DNA of 64,000 nt. It comes from Rikenellaceae bacterium. Lineage in GTDB: Bacteria > Bacteroidota > Bacteroidia > Bacteroidales > Rikenellaceae. The stretch covers positions 1 through 64,000 of the forward strand of contig JAGBFQ010000002.1 in NCBI GenBank assembly GCA_017936385.1, written 5' to 3'. Shown here piece after piece: positions 16,890 through 25,022 of the stretch (the stretch's first letter is position 1; each line of letters starts with the position of its first letter). The position numbers and the translations under genes are program-made. The notes below the pieces were generated by a model. The model saw only the letters and a list, made by a program, of their open reading frames with translations, was not told the DNA's origin and made no database searches.

Positions 16890-16917
16890 AATTCACAATT
16901 CATAATTCACGATTCAC
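16890..16917. repeat. Two copies of the 14-base repeat unit, inverted
   Basis: AATTCACAATTCAT and AATTCACGATTCAC follow each other directly. In reverse complement they belong to the same 14-base family as the array at 10861-10930. They lie in the gap upstream of the GH36 gene, just before a weak -7-like box (minus TATCTTTA, 16870-16877). Confidence 0.7.
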
Positions 16918-16949
16918 AATTATTTGATTTTTGTTGTGGGTGTCCCAAA

Positions 16950-16985
16950 AAAGAACCTGCCTGACAAAAAAACTTGTCAGGCAGG
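16950..16985 (-). terminator. Intrinsic terminator after the small lipoprotein gene
   Basis: A 12-base perfect stem (CCTGCCTGACAA at 16956-16967 with TTGTCAGGCAGG at 16974-16985) and a six-base loop, followed on the minus strand by TTCTTTTTT. It lies 27 bases after the stop of the gene at 17013. Confidence 0.85.
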
Positions 16986-17012
16986 CTTATGAGAGAGCAA
17001 ATCCCTTGCAAT

Positions 17013-17435
17013 CTATTTTTCAATCGGTGTTGCGGCGTCGTACATTTCGCGCGTGAAAGTGAACGAATATTGAAAAAAAGACTCCGATATAGAATGTCGA
17101 TTGTTTGCCCAATTATGTTTGAAAATTTTTGCATCTTCGCCCTTTATCCAGAAATCACGCTCATTTCCCCATACACCATGTATGCTGTCAAGTGTAATGA
17201 ATGGGTCTGAATAACCGAAGTTAGACATCATTATCAATTTGTCATTGGCAGCAATAGTGTACTCCTTGACATATTGAACGGTGGTTTTTCCATACAATGT
17301 CAAATCAAGAGTCTTATCTACACCATTTAGGTATATTCCCTGGCCATGTGCTATGTTATCAATAATCCGTTTGTCTGAACATGCCATAAATGTTACTATT
17401 GCTAAAACTATCAATAATAATTTTTTCATTGTCAT
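17013..17435 (-). CDS. Small lipoprotein of unknown function
   Basis: A 140-residue protein I do not recognise. The N-terminus is a lipoprotein signal (KLLLIVLAIVTFMACS, Cys at residue 19). The mature part has several short strands with Trp, Tyr and Phe (GVWGNERDFWIKGEDAKIFKH) and no Cys pairs. The gene is clearly richer in A+T than its neighbours, which hints at later arrival. It ends in a strong terminator. Upstream (17454-17570) lies what looks like the C-terminal end of a broken gene on the same strand, so the two may be remnants of one small module. Confidence 0.7.
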   Translation of the reverse strand: MTMKKLLLIVLAIVTFMACSDKRIIDNIAHGQGIYLNGVDKTLDLTLYGKTTVQYVKEYTIAANDKLIMMSNFGYSDPFITLDSIHGVWGNERDFWIKGEDAKIFKHNWANNRHSISESFFQYSFTFTREMYDAATPIEK

Positions 17436-17453
17436 TTTAGTTTAATGGTAAAT

Positions 17454-17570
17454 TTATTCTATCCAATATGGATGATATTGCTCAAAAAAAGCATTTATAT
17501 CATCAGCTGTTACGCCCGCGGGTTTGTTGGCTCGCAAGGCCGTTTTTATAGTATGAAATATGTGGCAAAA
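17454..17570 (-). pseudogene. Possible C-terminal gene fragment without a start
   Basis: On the minus strand a frame ending in TAA at 17454-17456 reads TIKTALRANKPAGVTADD then INAFFEQYHPYWIE, a protein-like sequence with natural composition. No start codon is found in frame near its upstream end, where the DNA turns into an A/T-rich stretch (17571-17612) up to the META terminator. I read it as the remnant of a truncated gene. It is short, so a chance frame remains possible. Confidence 0.4.
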
Positions 17571-17604
17571 ATATAAAAAAACGATTACCAAACAAATGTT
17601 TTCC

Positions 17605-17640
17605 AAAAAAAAGAGTGAGCCCAACGGATTAGACTCACTC
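17605..17640 (-). terminator. Intrinsic terminator after the META gene
   Basis: GAGTGAG (17613-17619) pairs with CTCACTC (17634-17640); on the minus strand a run of eight T follows. It lies 24 bases after the META stop. Confidence 0.75.
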
Positions 17641-17663
17641 CAACATTGTGCCGTTCCAAAGGC

Positions 17664-18089
17664 CTACTTCAACGCCTTGAAAATAGCGGTCACGCGGCCG
17701 TCGCAGAGCAGCATCAAGCGGTCGCCCTCGATTGAATAACCGTTAGCCGTGGCGATGATTTGAAGGAACTTGTCTTCGCGCTCCTGGTCGGGGCACATAG
17801 CCTTGGTCGAGCCCATGCCGCTAACCGAGATTTTGCCGTTCTCCAGGCTGAACGAACCGAAGTAGCTGTTGCAGTCGCCCTGACCGTTGATGCGACCCTC
17901 CGAAATTACAAGCGTATAACCCTCGCTTGAGTCCGTAATTACGGTGTTGCTACCGTTCAAGTCCAGAACCATTGCCTTCCAAGTGGTACCCGTGAGCGGT
18001 GTGGCGTCGGTTTTACCCTTGCGGCAGGGGCAGCACGAGGTGGCCAGCAGGGTGGTCAGTGTCATGATAATTGCAGTTTTGAGTTTCAT
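17664..18089 (-). CDS. META domain lipoprotein
   Basis: A 141-residue lipoprotein (signal LTTLLATSC, Cys18 and Cys19) with a META domain, a small beta-barrel-like fold found in HslJ. The family pattern is visible: LTGTTWKAMVLDLNG, then GRINGQGDCNSYFGSFSLENGKISVS, a TKAMCPDQEREDKFL segment and a final GDRLMLLCDGRVTAIFKA. HslJ gives novobiocin tolerance in E. coli; no general biochemical role is known. The gene is monocistronic, divergent from the small membrane protein gene at 18160 and followed by its own terminator. Confidence 0.85.
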   Translation of the reverse strand: MKLKTAIIMTLTTLLATSCCPCRKGKTDATPLTGTTWKAMVLDLNGSNTVITDSSEGYTLVISEGRINGQGDCNSYFGSFSLENGKISVSGMGSTKAMCPDQEREDKFLQIIATANGYSIEGDRLMLLCDGRVTAIFKALK

Positions 18090-18127
18090 GTGATGGTATG
18101 TTTTTTGTAAAAGTTAATAAATTTGCG

Positions 18128-18135
18128 TTACTTTG
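18128..18135 (+). promoter_or_regulatory. -7 box for the small Cys-rich membrane protein
   Basis: TTACTTTG, one base off TAnnTTTG, with a TTTG about 20 bases upstream in the T run at 18101-18107. It lies 25 bases before the start codon. Confidence 0.5.
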
Positions 18136-18159
18136 CACTCGCTAAAAAACAAATGCTCT

Positions 18160-18420
18160 ATGTCTACAACACTTATCGTAATACTCCTGGCTGTTGCGTT
18201 GGTGGCCTTCTTTGTGGTCGGAATGTCGCTCACTCTGATGATTAAGGGACACAACATCGACTCCGAAATCTCGACCAACAAACACATGAAAGAGCGAGGT
18301 ATAACATGTGCCATTCAGGAACACGCCTCGGCAGATAGTGCCACATGTGATAAAATTTGTGGCGACAATAGTTGTTTTACTTGCGAGAAAAACGAATCAA
18401 GCAGCCGAGTTCGCAGTTAA
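18160..18420 (+). CDS. Small membrane protein with Cys-rich tail
   Basis: An 86-residue protein starting at MSTTLIVILLAVALVAF; the promoter box at 18128-18135 makes the longer start at 18133 unlikely. One transmembrane helix (about 4-28) leads to a soluble tail with five Cys, arranged C..C...C....C..C (GITCAIQEH, ATCDKICGDNSCFTCEK). Short membrane proteins of this plan are common in Bacteroidales and carry no assigned function; the Cys set could bind a metal or Fe-S cluster. Ends before a bidirectional terminator. Confidence 0.75.
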   Translation: MSTTLIVILLAVALVAFFVVGMSLTLMIKGHNIDSEISTNKHMKERGITCAIQEHASADSATCDKICGDNSCFTCEKNESSSRVRS

Positions 18421-18444
18421 CGAATCCTATTTTGGAGAACTCTT

Positions 18445-18483
18445 AAAAAGCCTGTCTAACCTTTGCGGTTGGGCAGGCTTTTT
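18445..18483. terminator. Bidirectional terminator between convergent genes
   Basis: AAAAAGCCTG (18445-18454) pairs with CAGGCTTTTT (18474-18483). T runs follow on both strands. It separates the plus-strand small membrane protein gene from the minus-strand topA. Confidence 0.85.
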
Positions 18484-18518
18484 CTATCCGTAACACGCGG
18501 CTGTGTGGGTGTTGACAC

Positions 18519-20810
18519 CTACTTCTTGGCTGCCGCGATGATAGCCTTGCACTCTTCGAGGGTGAGGCTCTCGGCGCTCTTGCCGCGAGGAATCTTGTAA
18601 TTCTTGCCACCGCTGGCGATGTAGGCTCCGTAGCGGCCGTTTTTCACAACGATGTCTTCTCCCTCAAAGGTTTGGATGGGGGTGTTGGCCTTCGAAGTTG
18701 CGCTGCGACTCTCCTCGATGATTTCGCACGCGCGTTCATAGCTGACCGTGTAGGGGTCGTCCTTCTTGCCGAGCGACACGAACTTGCCGTCGTAACGAAC
18801 GTAAGGGCCGAACTTGCCGATACTAACTACAACCTCCTTGCCATCCAGCTCGCCCAGCGTGCGCGGCAACGACAGCAACTCCAAAGCCTCCTCCAAAGTA
18901 ATACTTGCCACCAACTGACCCTTCTTCAGACTTGCATAGCGAGGTTTCTCTCCCTCGGGACCATCCATCTGTACCATAGGACCAAATTTGCCGATGCGAG
19001 CCGAAACAACATAGCCCGTCTTGGGGTCGGTGCCCAGGATTCGAGGTTGGTTGGTCGAGGTGGCTTGTGACTCCAGCGCGTTTTCGACCGAAGCGTGGAA
19101 ACCGCCATAGAACTCGGCAATCATCTTCTCCCATTCGATAGCTCCCTCGGCAATTTTGTCAAACTCCTTCTCGACGTTGGCCGTGAAGTTGTAATCCAAA
19201 ATATTTGAGAATTGAGCCTCCAGATAGTCGTTGACCAACATTCCGATGTCGGTGGGGAGCAGTCTGTTCGACTCCTTGCCAACCTTTTCGCTCATGGTTT
19301 TTTCGCTGATTTTGCCCTTCTTGAGGGTCAGTTGCACGAACTCTCGACGTACACCTTCGCGGTTCTGTTTAACCACATATCCTCGTGTAATGACGGTCGA
19401 TATGGTTGGTGCGTAGGTCGACGGACGGCCGATGCCCAACTCCTCGAGTTTCTTGACCAGCAGTGCCTCGTTGTAGCGCGACGGAGCTTGAGTGAAACGT
19501 TGTGTGGCCACAATTGAATCCGACATCATTTGCTCGCCGCTGGTAAGTGCGGGCAGTACTGCGCTCTCGGTATTGTTCTCGTCGTCGGTGGACTCGGTGT
19601 ACAATCGCATAAAACCATCGAATACGATACTTTCGCCAGTTGCCGTGAATACCTTGTCCGATTTGTCCGAAACAATGGTGATGGTTGTCTTATTCAGTTC
19701 GGCAGCAGCCATTTGAGATGCCACGGCACGTTTCCATATCAGGTCGTACAACTTCTTTTCGGTGGGCGTACCCTCAATTTCTCTACGGTCGAAGTAGGTG
19801 GGGCGAATAGCCTCGTGAGCCTCTTGTGCTCCTTTCGATTTGGTTTTATAGTTACGCGACGAGGCGTACTCTTCGCCAAACTGTGCGGTAATCTCTTGTT
19901 TGGCTGCGCCGATTGCCAGGCTCGACAAGTTCACCGAGTCGGTACGCATGTATGTAATCAATCCCGACTCATAGAGTTTCTGTGCAATAGACATGGTTTG
20001 CGACACCGACATATTGAGTTTACGTCCGGCCTCTTGTTGCAGGGTTGAGGTGGTGAACGGTGCCGACGGGTAGCGGGTTATGGGTTTGGTTTCGCACTTG
20101 TCGACGCTCCACACTGCGTCACAGCAACTCTCCAAGAAAGCCTCAGCCTCGGCGCGAGTAGCGAACTTGTGATTCAACTCAGCGTTAATCAACGCCTTGT
20201 TCGGGTCGTTTGGTGCATAGAATTTGGCCGTTATGCGATAGTATTCGGTGCTCTCGAATGCCATAATCTCTCGTTCGCGTTCGACAATCAATCTCACCGT
20301 TACGCTCTGCACACGACCGGCCGACAATTGCGGTTTGACCTTTTTCCACAGCAGGGGCGACAACTCAAAACCCACCAGACGGTCCAGGATACGACGTGCT
20401 TGTTGTGCATTGACAATATCCATATTGACGCTTCTTGGCTCCTCGATAGCGCGGAGGATGGCGTTCTTGGTAATCTCGTGGAATACAATGCGGTTGGTCT
20501 TCTCCTCGGGCAGACCCAAAACCTGTGTCAAGTGCCAAGCAATAGCCTCTCCCTCACGGTCTTCATCGGATGCGAGCCACACTTTGCGTGCTTTGGCGGC
20601 CATTTCGCTCAGTTCCGTGACGAGTTTCTTTTTATTGGCCGAGATTTCGTATTTGGGTTCGAATCCGTTTTCGATGTCCACTCCGATGCCCTTTTTGACA
20701 AGGTCGCGGATGTGTCCGAAGCTTGAACGAACAACGAACTCTTTACCGAGAAATTTCTCGATGGTTTTGGCTTTGGAGGGAGACTCCACAATTACTAAGT
20801 TGTCCTGCAT
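18519..20810 (-). CDS. topA: DNA topoisomerase I
   Basis: Type IA topoisomerase that relaxes negative supercoils. The 763 residues start with the Toprim domain (VIVESPSKAKTIEKFLG; acidic triad in SDEDREGEA at 81-89) and continue with the four-domain core, the active-site Tyr287 in LITYMRTDS. The C-terminal third has topoisomerase C-terminal repeats (ARIGKFGPMVQ, VSIGKFGPYVRYDGKFVSL, VKNGRYGAYIASGGKNYKI) instead of the Cys4 zinc ribbons of E. coli TopA. That arrangement is usual for this phylum. It lies 52 bases after the DUF4270 gene, with a stable hairpin in between. Confidence 0.97.
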   Translation of the reverse strand: MQDNLVIVESPSKAKTIEKFLGKEFVVRSSFGHIRDLVKKGIGVDIENGFEPKYEISANKKKLVTELSEMAAKARKVWLASDEDREGEAIAWHLTQVLGLPEEKTNRIVFHEITKNAILRAIEEPRSVNMDIVNAQQARRILDRLVGFELSPLLWKKVKPQLSAGRVQSVTVRLIVEREREIMAFESTEYYRITAKFYAPNDPNKALINAELNHKFATRAEAEAFLESCCDAVWSVDKCETKPITRYPSAPFTTSTLQQEAGRKLNMSVSQTMSIAQKLYESGLITYMRTDSVNLSSLAIGAAKQEITAQFGEEYASSRNYKTKSKGAQEAHEAIRPTYFDRREIEGTPTEKKLYDLIWKRAVASQMAAAELNKTTITIVSDKSDKVFTATGESIVFDGFMRLYTESTDDENNTESAVLPALTSGEQMMSDSIVATQRFTQAPSRYNEALLVKKLEELGIGRPSTYAPTISTVITRGYVVKQNREGVRREFVQLTLKKGKISEKTMSEKVGKESNRLLPTDIGMLVNDYLEAQFSNILDYNFTANVEKEFDKIAEGAIEWEKMIAEFYGGFHASVENALESQATSTNQPRILGTDPKTGYVVSARIGKFGPMVQMDGPEGEKPRYASLKKGQLVASITLEEALELLSLPRTLGELDGKEVVVSIGKFGPYVRYDGKFVSLGKKDDPYTVSYERACEIIEESRSATSKANTPIQTFEGEDIVVKNGRYGAYIASGGKNYKIPRGKSAESLTLEECKAIIAAAKK

Positions 20811-20832
20811 ATCTGTTTCTTTATATAAGCGG

Positions 20833-20856
20833 AAACCTAAACCGAAGTTTAGGTTT
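20833..20856 (-). terminator. UUCG-loop hairpin between DUF4270 and topA
   Basis: A perfect 10-base stem (AAACCTAAAC / GTTTAGGTTT) closed, on the minus strand, by a C(UUCG)G tetraloop, one of the most stable RNA loops known. No T tract follows, so it may pause or partly terminate, protect the DUF4270 message end, or shape the topA leader, 22 bases before the topA start. Confidence 0.6.
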
Positions 20857-20862
20857 AGCGTT

Positions 20863-22323
20863 CTATTTCTTGATTAAAGTGTAAGTCATTGATAATTTCA
20901 TCGGTCGAGCACCTGCTCCCTGGAGGGCTACATGGCCGTAACCAAAGAAGTCATAGCCCGAGGGGCCGAGTAGAATATCCTTTTTCATCGTACCCTTCAT
21001 GATTTGTTGAATGTACGACGATATGTTCAACTCATAGTATCCGTTGCTACGATTCAAATATCCGTTGTAGGGTAGAACGTAGTTCTCGTCCGAAATCTGA
21101 TAATTCTTCTCGTAATCATACAGATAGTCGGGAATGGGCGAAGGTGTGTAACCCTCGGTACCCGAACTACGCATGTTCAGATACGAACCCAGGCGGTTGG
21201 GTGCGGCGTTCATGTAGTCAACCGTTGTCATGTCGCCTTCCACCCACTCCTTCATCTCGACATAGAGCATCGCTTGGTTAATCATCACCGAGTGTTCAAT
21301 ACGTGTGCCGTCCTCGTTGGTGGTGTATTTCAACTCATTGAGCGCATCGACCAACTCGTCGGGGAAACGCAGACGCGAAATCACACCGCCCCACGTCTGA
21401 ACATAAATCGTGGGCTGCACCATCACCGTATCCGTGAAGTTGTTGGTTTGAGTCTGTAACTCGCCGAGAGTCGAACCCTCGTAGTCATAATCGGCCAGAT
21501 TGACCGACAAACTTGCATACTCCTCGCCGTCATAGAAGTAATACCATGCCGTGAGTGTATCTTTGATTTTGGCTTGGTCTATGGAGTCGTGGTCGCGCAA
21601 CCAGAGTTGCATGTAGGCGTCATCCAGAGCGAACTGATAGGTTGCAGCGTTGGGGGAGGTTGGGTCCGGAGTGATGTAGAATCCTGCAAAATTCTTGCGC
21701 CACAACGAGTCGTTGTTGTACACTGCCGTGTCAACCGAAATCAACTGTTGCATCAATTCGCGTCCAAGGGTTGTCGGTTCCAGTTTGGTTGCGATGTTCG
21801 ATTTGCCCTTGTAGTTGAACGTGAACAGCAGATTCTCGGGTTTGTAGTACTCCTCAACGTCCAAATTTGTATAGTACAGCGAGTCGTAGTTCAGTCCCGA
21901 GTCCTTGTTGATGGCATAGATGTTGAACTTTTGGTCGATTGTGGTGTCGCCGTTGTACGAGGCAATTGCAACTCTCAAGTACAAAGAGTCGATGATGGGG
22001 TTGATTCCAAAACCACCTTTATAAGGAATCGACACGGGCAGATATTGAACCAAGCAACTATTGGTTCGTTTACCGAAAGTCTGGTCGGCCACTTTACCCA
22101 AAAACACGTATCCCGTATTGCTCGACAACACCGAGTCATAGCGATACAGGTAGGTTTTAACTCCGGTCAGGGTGTCGAAGTGCAGAGTCATGCGTTGTGA
22201 CTCGGGGATGAAGTCGTAGCCTAAATCGTAATTGACTTCGGTACAACCCACCGCACCGGCGATACACACCGCCACTGCAATCAGATGTTTTGTTATGCTT
22301 TTGGTCCAGCTCTTAAAGTTCAT
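20863..22323 (-). CDS. DUF4270 lipoprotein
   Basis: A 486-residue exported lipoprotein (signal AVAVCIAGAVGC, Cys27) of the DUF4270 family, which is confined to Bacteroidota. The early motif GYDFIPESQRM, then TYLYRYDSVLSSNTGYVFLGKVADQTFG, agrees with the family; the rest is beta-rich with many Tyr and Asp. No activity is known. Its start overlaps the stop of the half-length GT5 gene by 11 bases, so the two are translated together, a pairing also common in relatives as far as I recall. Confidence 0.8.
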   Translation of the reverse strand: MNFKSWTKSITKHLIAVAVCIAGAVGCTEVNYDLGYDFIPESQRMTLHFDTLTGVKTYLYRYDSVLSSNTGYVFLGKVADQTFGKRTNSCLVQYLPVSIPYKGGFGINPIIDSLYLRVAIASYNGDTTIDQKFNIYAINKDSGLNYDSLYYTNLDVEEYYKPENLLFTFNYKGKSNIATKLEPTTLGRELMQQLISVDTAVYNNDSLWRKNFAGFYITPDPTSPNAATYQFALDDAYMQLWLRDHDSIDQAKIKDTLTAWYYFYDGEEYASLSVNLADYDYEGSTLGELQTQTNNFTDTVMVQPTIYVQTWGGVISRLRFPDELVDALNELKYTTNEDGTRIEHSVMINQAMLYVEMKEWVEGDMTTVDYMNAAPNRLGSYLNMRSSGTEGYTPSPIPDYLYDYEKNYQISDENYVLPYNGYLNRSNGYYELNISSYIQQIMKGTMKKDILLGPSGYDFFGYGHVALQGAGARPMKLSMTYTLIKK

Positions 22324-23128
22324 TGTAGAATTTCTGATAAGCGTCCATGTAGTCGTTTTGTTCGGCGAACGAAGCTCTGTCGAGTATCGGTTTGCCGCTT
22401 TGCTGGGCGTATTGTCGCAGAGCGGGGCTTACCTGGTCGCTTTCCACCACAATGCCATCGGCATAGTCAATAACGAGTTTCATTAAGTTTTGGTATGATT
22501 CGGAGCCTATATTTTCGAGGTTCGTGTTGTTGATACCTGTGTTTTCGTGTGCGATTTTTTCGCGGAACTCATCGCCGAACTCTCTGCTGAAAGCATCGTC
22601 GTGCAACGAAACCACGATTTTGGTTCCGTTGAAGATGGGGTCGTCCGAGAACGCGTGTTTGATATATAGCGGCGCAATTGCCGAGAACCAGCCGTGGCAG
22701 TGGACGATTCCTGGTTGCCAGCGCAGTTTCTTGACGGTTTCGATGACGCCGCGGGCAAAGAAGATTGCACGGTCGTCGTTATCCTCAAATTCAACACCTT
22801 CGGCGTCGCAGATTGTGGCCTTGCGGGTGAAGAAGTCGTCGTTGTCGATAAAGTAGACTTGCAGGCGCGAGGGTTGCAACGAGGCCACTTTGATAATGAG
22901 TTGGTGGTCGTTATCGCAGATAATCACGTTCATTCCCGACAGGCGGATTACTTCGTGCAGTTGGTGGCGTCTTTCGTTTACGCAGCCATATCGCGGCATG
23001 AAGGTACGAATCTCAAAACCTCGTTCTTGCATAGCGGTGGTGAGGTTTCGGGTTGCCATGCCCATCGGGGTTTCTCCTGCGATGTAGGGCGAAATTTCTT
23101 GACAAATGTATAAAATTCTCTCGCTCAT
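22313..23128 (-). CDS. Glycogen/starch synthase N-domain-only protein
   Basis: A 271-residue protein equal to the N-terminal Rossmann domain of GT5 glycogen synthase. It opens with ILYICQEISPYIAG and includes GIVHCHGWFSAIAPLYIKHAF, both matching the GT5 catalytic domain. Two things are odd. The C-terminal donor-binding half of about 200 residues is absent, and the ADP-glucose loop KTGGL is replaced by GETPMG. It is therefore unlikely to make glycogen by itself. Standalone copies of this domain are widespread in Bacteroidota, so this is not a fresh truncation. Coupled to the DUF4270 lipoprotein gene. Confidence 0.82.
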   Translation of the reverse strand: MSERILYICQEISPYIAGETPMGMATRNLTTAMQERGFEIRTFMPRYGCVNERRHQLHEVIRLSGMNVIICDNDHQLIIKVASLQPSRLQVYFIDNDDFFTRKATICDAEGVEFEDNDDRAIFFARGVIETVKKLRWQPGIVHCHGWFSAIAPLYIKHAFSDDPIFNGTKIVVSLHDDAFSREFGDEFREKIAHENTGINNTNLENIGSESYQNLMKLVIDYADGIVVESDQVSPALRQYAQQSGKPILDRASFAEQNDYMDAYQKFYNEL

Positions 23129-23151
23129 AATTTTACGGCGCTATAACTTTG

Positions 23152-23159
23152 CAAATATA
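23152..23159 (-). promoter_or_regulatory. -7 box for the GT5-like/DUF4270 operon
   Basis: Minus strand TATATTTG, 24 bases before the start of the GT5-like gene. A TAACTTTG on the opposite strand (23144-23151) abuts it but faces no nearby plus-strand gene. Confidence 0.55.
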
Positions 23160-23194
23160 GTGATTTTTCCGTGTTTTTCCAAAATTTTGTATGC

Positions 23195-24244
23195 TTACAG
23201 AATCAGCATGGCATCTCCGTATGTGCCGATTTTGTAACCGTTTTCAATAGCCTCTTTGTAGGCTTGCATGGTAAGGTCGTAGCCACAGAAGGCTGACACC
23301 ATCATTAGTTGGGTCGAGTAGGGGAAGTGGAAGTTGCTAATCATGCAGTTGGCCACACTGAACGAGTATGGCTCAAAGATGAATTTGTTGGTCCATCCCT
23401 CGTAGGGTTTGAGTTGTCCGTCGGTTGAAACCGAACTCTCGATGGTACGCATGACACTTGTACCTACGGCGCAGACCTTTTTGCCTGCGATTTTGGCTTT
23501 GTTGACCTTTTCACTGGCTTCGGTTGTGATGCGGATTTGCTCCGAGTCCACTTTATGTTTGGTTAGGTCTTCAACGTCCACCGAGCGGAAGTTGCCCAGG
23601 CCTATGTGAGCGGTGATTTCGGCTGTATTGATACCTTTGATTTCCATGCGTTTTAGCAGGTGTTTGCTGAAGTGCAGACCCGACATCGGAGCTACCACGG
23701 CGCCCTCCTCTTTGGCAAAGATGGTCTGATAGCGGTCGGCGTCAAAAGGTTCAATCTTGTGTCTAACCCATTTAGGCAGAGGTGTTTCGCCCATTCTGTA
23801 TAGCAACTCTTTGAACTCGTCATGCGGGCCGTCATACAGGAAACGGAGGGTACGTCCGCGCGAGGTTGTATTGTCGATAACCTCGGCCACAAGCGACGAG
23901 TCGGGGCCGAAGTAGAGTTTGTTGCCGATACGGATTTTGCGTGCCGGGTCTACCAGCACGTCCCACAATTTGAGTTCCGGATTCAGTTCGCGGAGCAGGA
24001 ATATTTCGATTTCGGCTCCGGTTTTCTCTTTGTTGCCATATAGTCGTGCAGGGAACACCTTGGTGTTATTGAAAATCATCACATCGCCGGCGCTGAAATA
24101 CTCCATAATATCCTTGAACGTGCGATGTTGGATTTTGCCTTTTGCTCGGTTGATTACCATGAGTTTCGACTCGTCGCGGTTGGGCGCGGGGTACGAGGCG
24201 ATGAGTTCTGCGTTGAACGGGTAGTTGTATTGTGACAGTTTCAT
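23195..24244 (-). CDS. queA: tRNA preQ1(34) ribosyltransferase-isomerase
   Basis: QueA transfers and rearranges the ribosyl part of S-adenosylmethionine onto preQ1 at the wobble position of tRNAs for Asp, Asn, His and Tyr, giving epoxyqueuosine. The 349 residues carry family motifs throughout: [62 protein letters not shown] and the late [16 protein letters not shown]. It is the last gene of the yfhO to queA operon, 28 bases after truB. Another tRNA enzyme gene directly upstream supports a shared role. Confidence 0.96.
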   Translation of the reverse strand: MKLSQYNYPFNAELIASYPAPNRDESKLMVINRAKGKIQHRTFKDIMEYFSAGDVMIFNNTKVFPARLYGNKEKTGAEIEIFLLRELNPELKLWDVLVDPARKIRIGNKLYFGPDSSLVAEVIDNTTSRGRTLRFLYDGPHDEFKELLYRMGETPLPKWVRHKIEPFDADRYQTIFAKEEGAVVAPMSGLHFSKHLLKRMEIKGINTAEITAHIGLGNFRSVDVEDLTKHKVDSEQIRITTEASEKVNKAKIAGKKVCAVGTSVMRTIESSVSTDGQLKPYEGWTNKFIFEPYSFSVANCMISNFHFPYSTQLMMVSAFCGYDLTMQAYKEAIENGYKIGTYGDAMLIL

Positions 24245-24272
24245 ACTTCTGAAATTAGACGACGAATAACAA

Positions 24273-25016
24273 TTATATTACGTGGTCGACGAGGTTTTGT
24301 TTCATTTCGTGCAATTTTTTTAGTAAATCGTCAAGCACGAAGGCGTTTTCGGTGGTAAATTCACCACTGCGAGTGCGTCGCAGGGCGGTCAGGTGAGCGC
24401 CACTTTGGAGTTGCTCGCCGATTTCGCATGCCAACGAGCGGATGTAGGTACCTTTGCTGCACTCTACACGAATCACAAGGCGAGGCAGGTCAAGCTCCAA
24501 AATCTCTATATTATATATATTAATAAGTACTTGACGGCTCTCCATCTTCAGCTCCTCGCCTTCGCGGGCGAAGTCGTATGCGTGGCGGCCTTCGAACTTC
24601 TTGGCGGAGTAGATGGGTGGGGTTTGCAATCTTTCGCCCGTCAGGTCGCGCAGGGCTTGTTCCACCATTTTGGGTGTAATATGTTCCCACGGGTAGGTAG
24701 CATCCACCGGATGTTCGAGGTCGTAGCTGGGGGTTGTTGCGCCCAACATAACTTCGGCCACATACTCCTTGCGTTCGGCTTGCAGGGCATCGGCCTGTTT
24801 TGTAGCTTTACCCACGCACACCAGCAGTACACCCGTAGCCAGGGGGTCGAGTGTTCCGGCATGTCCGACTTTGAGTTTTTTGTGGCCGCTGATTTTGCTC
24901 AGCAGGAACTTGAGTTTGCGTACCACGTCGGCCGAGGTCCAGCCGTATGGCTTGTCGACGTTGATTACCACACCTTCGGTGAAATCGGTGTCGGCTGTGA
25001 TTTTGTTAATTTCCAT
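24273..25016 (-). CDS. truB: tRNA pseudouridine(55) synthase
   Basis: TruB makes pseudouridine 55 in the T-loop of tRNAs. The 247-residue protein shows the N-terminal [16 protein letters not shown] motif, [11 protein letters not shown] with catalytic Asp57, and [18 protein letters not shown]. The late [19 protein letters not shown] is also typical. The C-terminal PUA domain is not evident, which fits the shorter TruB type. It lies 6 bases after uppP in the same operon. Confidence 0.96.
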   Translation of the reverse strand: MEINKITADTDFTEGVVINVDKPYGWTSADVVRKLKFLLSKISGHKKLKVGHAGTLDPLATGVLLVCVGKATKQADALQAERKEYVAEVMLGATTPSYDLEHPVDATYPWEHITPKMVEQALRDLTGERLQTPPIYSAKKFEGRHAYDFAREGEELKMESRQVLINIYNIEILELDLPRLVIRVECSKGTYIRSLACEIGEQLQSGAHLTALRRTRSGEFTTENAFVLDDLLKKLHEMKQNLVDHVI

Positions 25017-25022
25017 TAGCCG

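Noticed and set aside
23129-24272. preQ1 riboswitch controlling queA
   Set aside because: queA lies inside an operon with a 28-base gap to truB; no riboswitch-sized leader exists.
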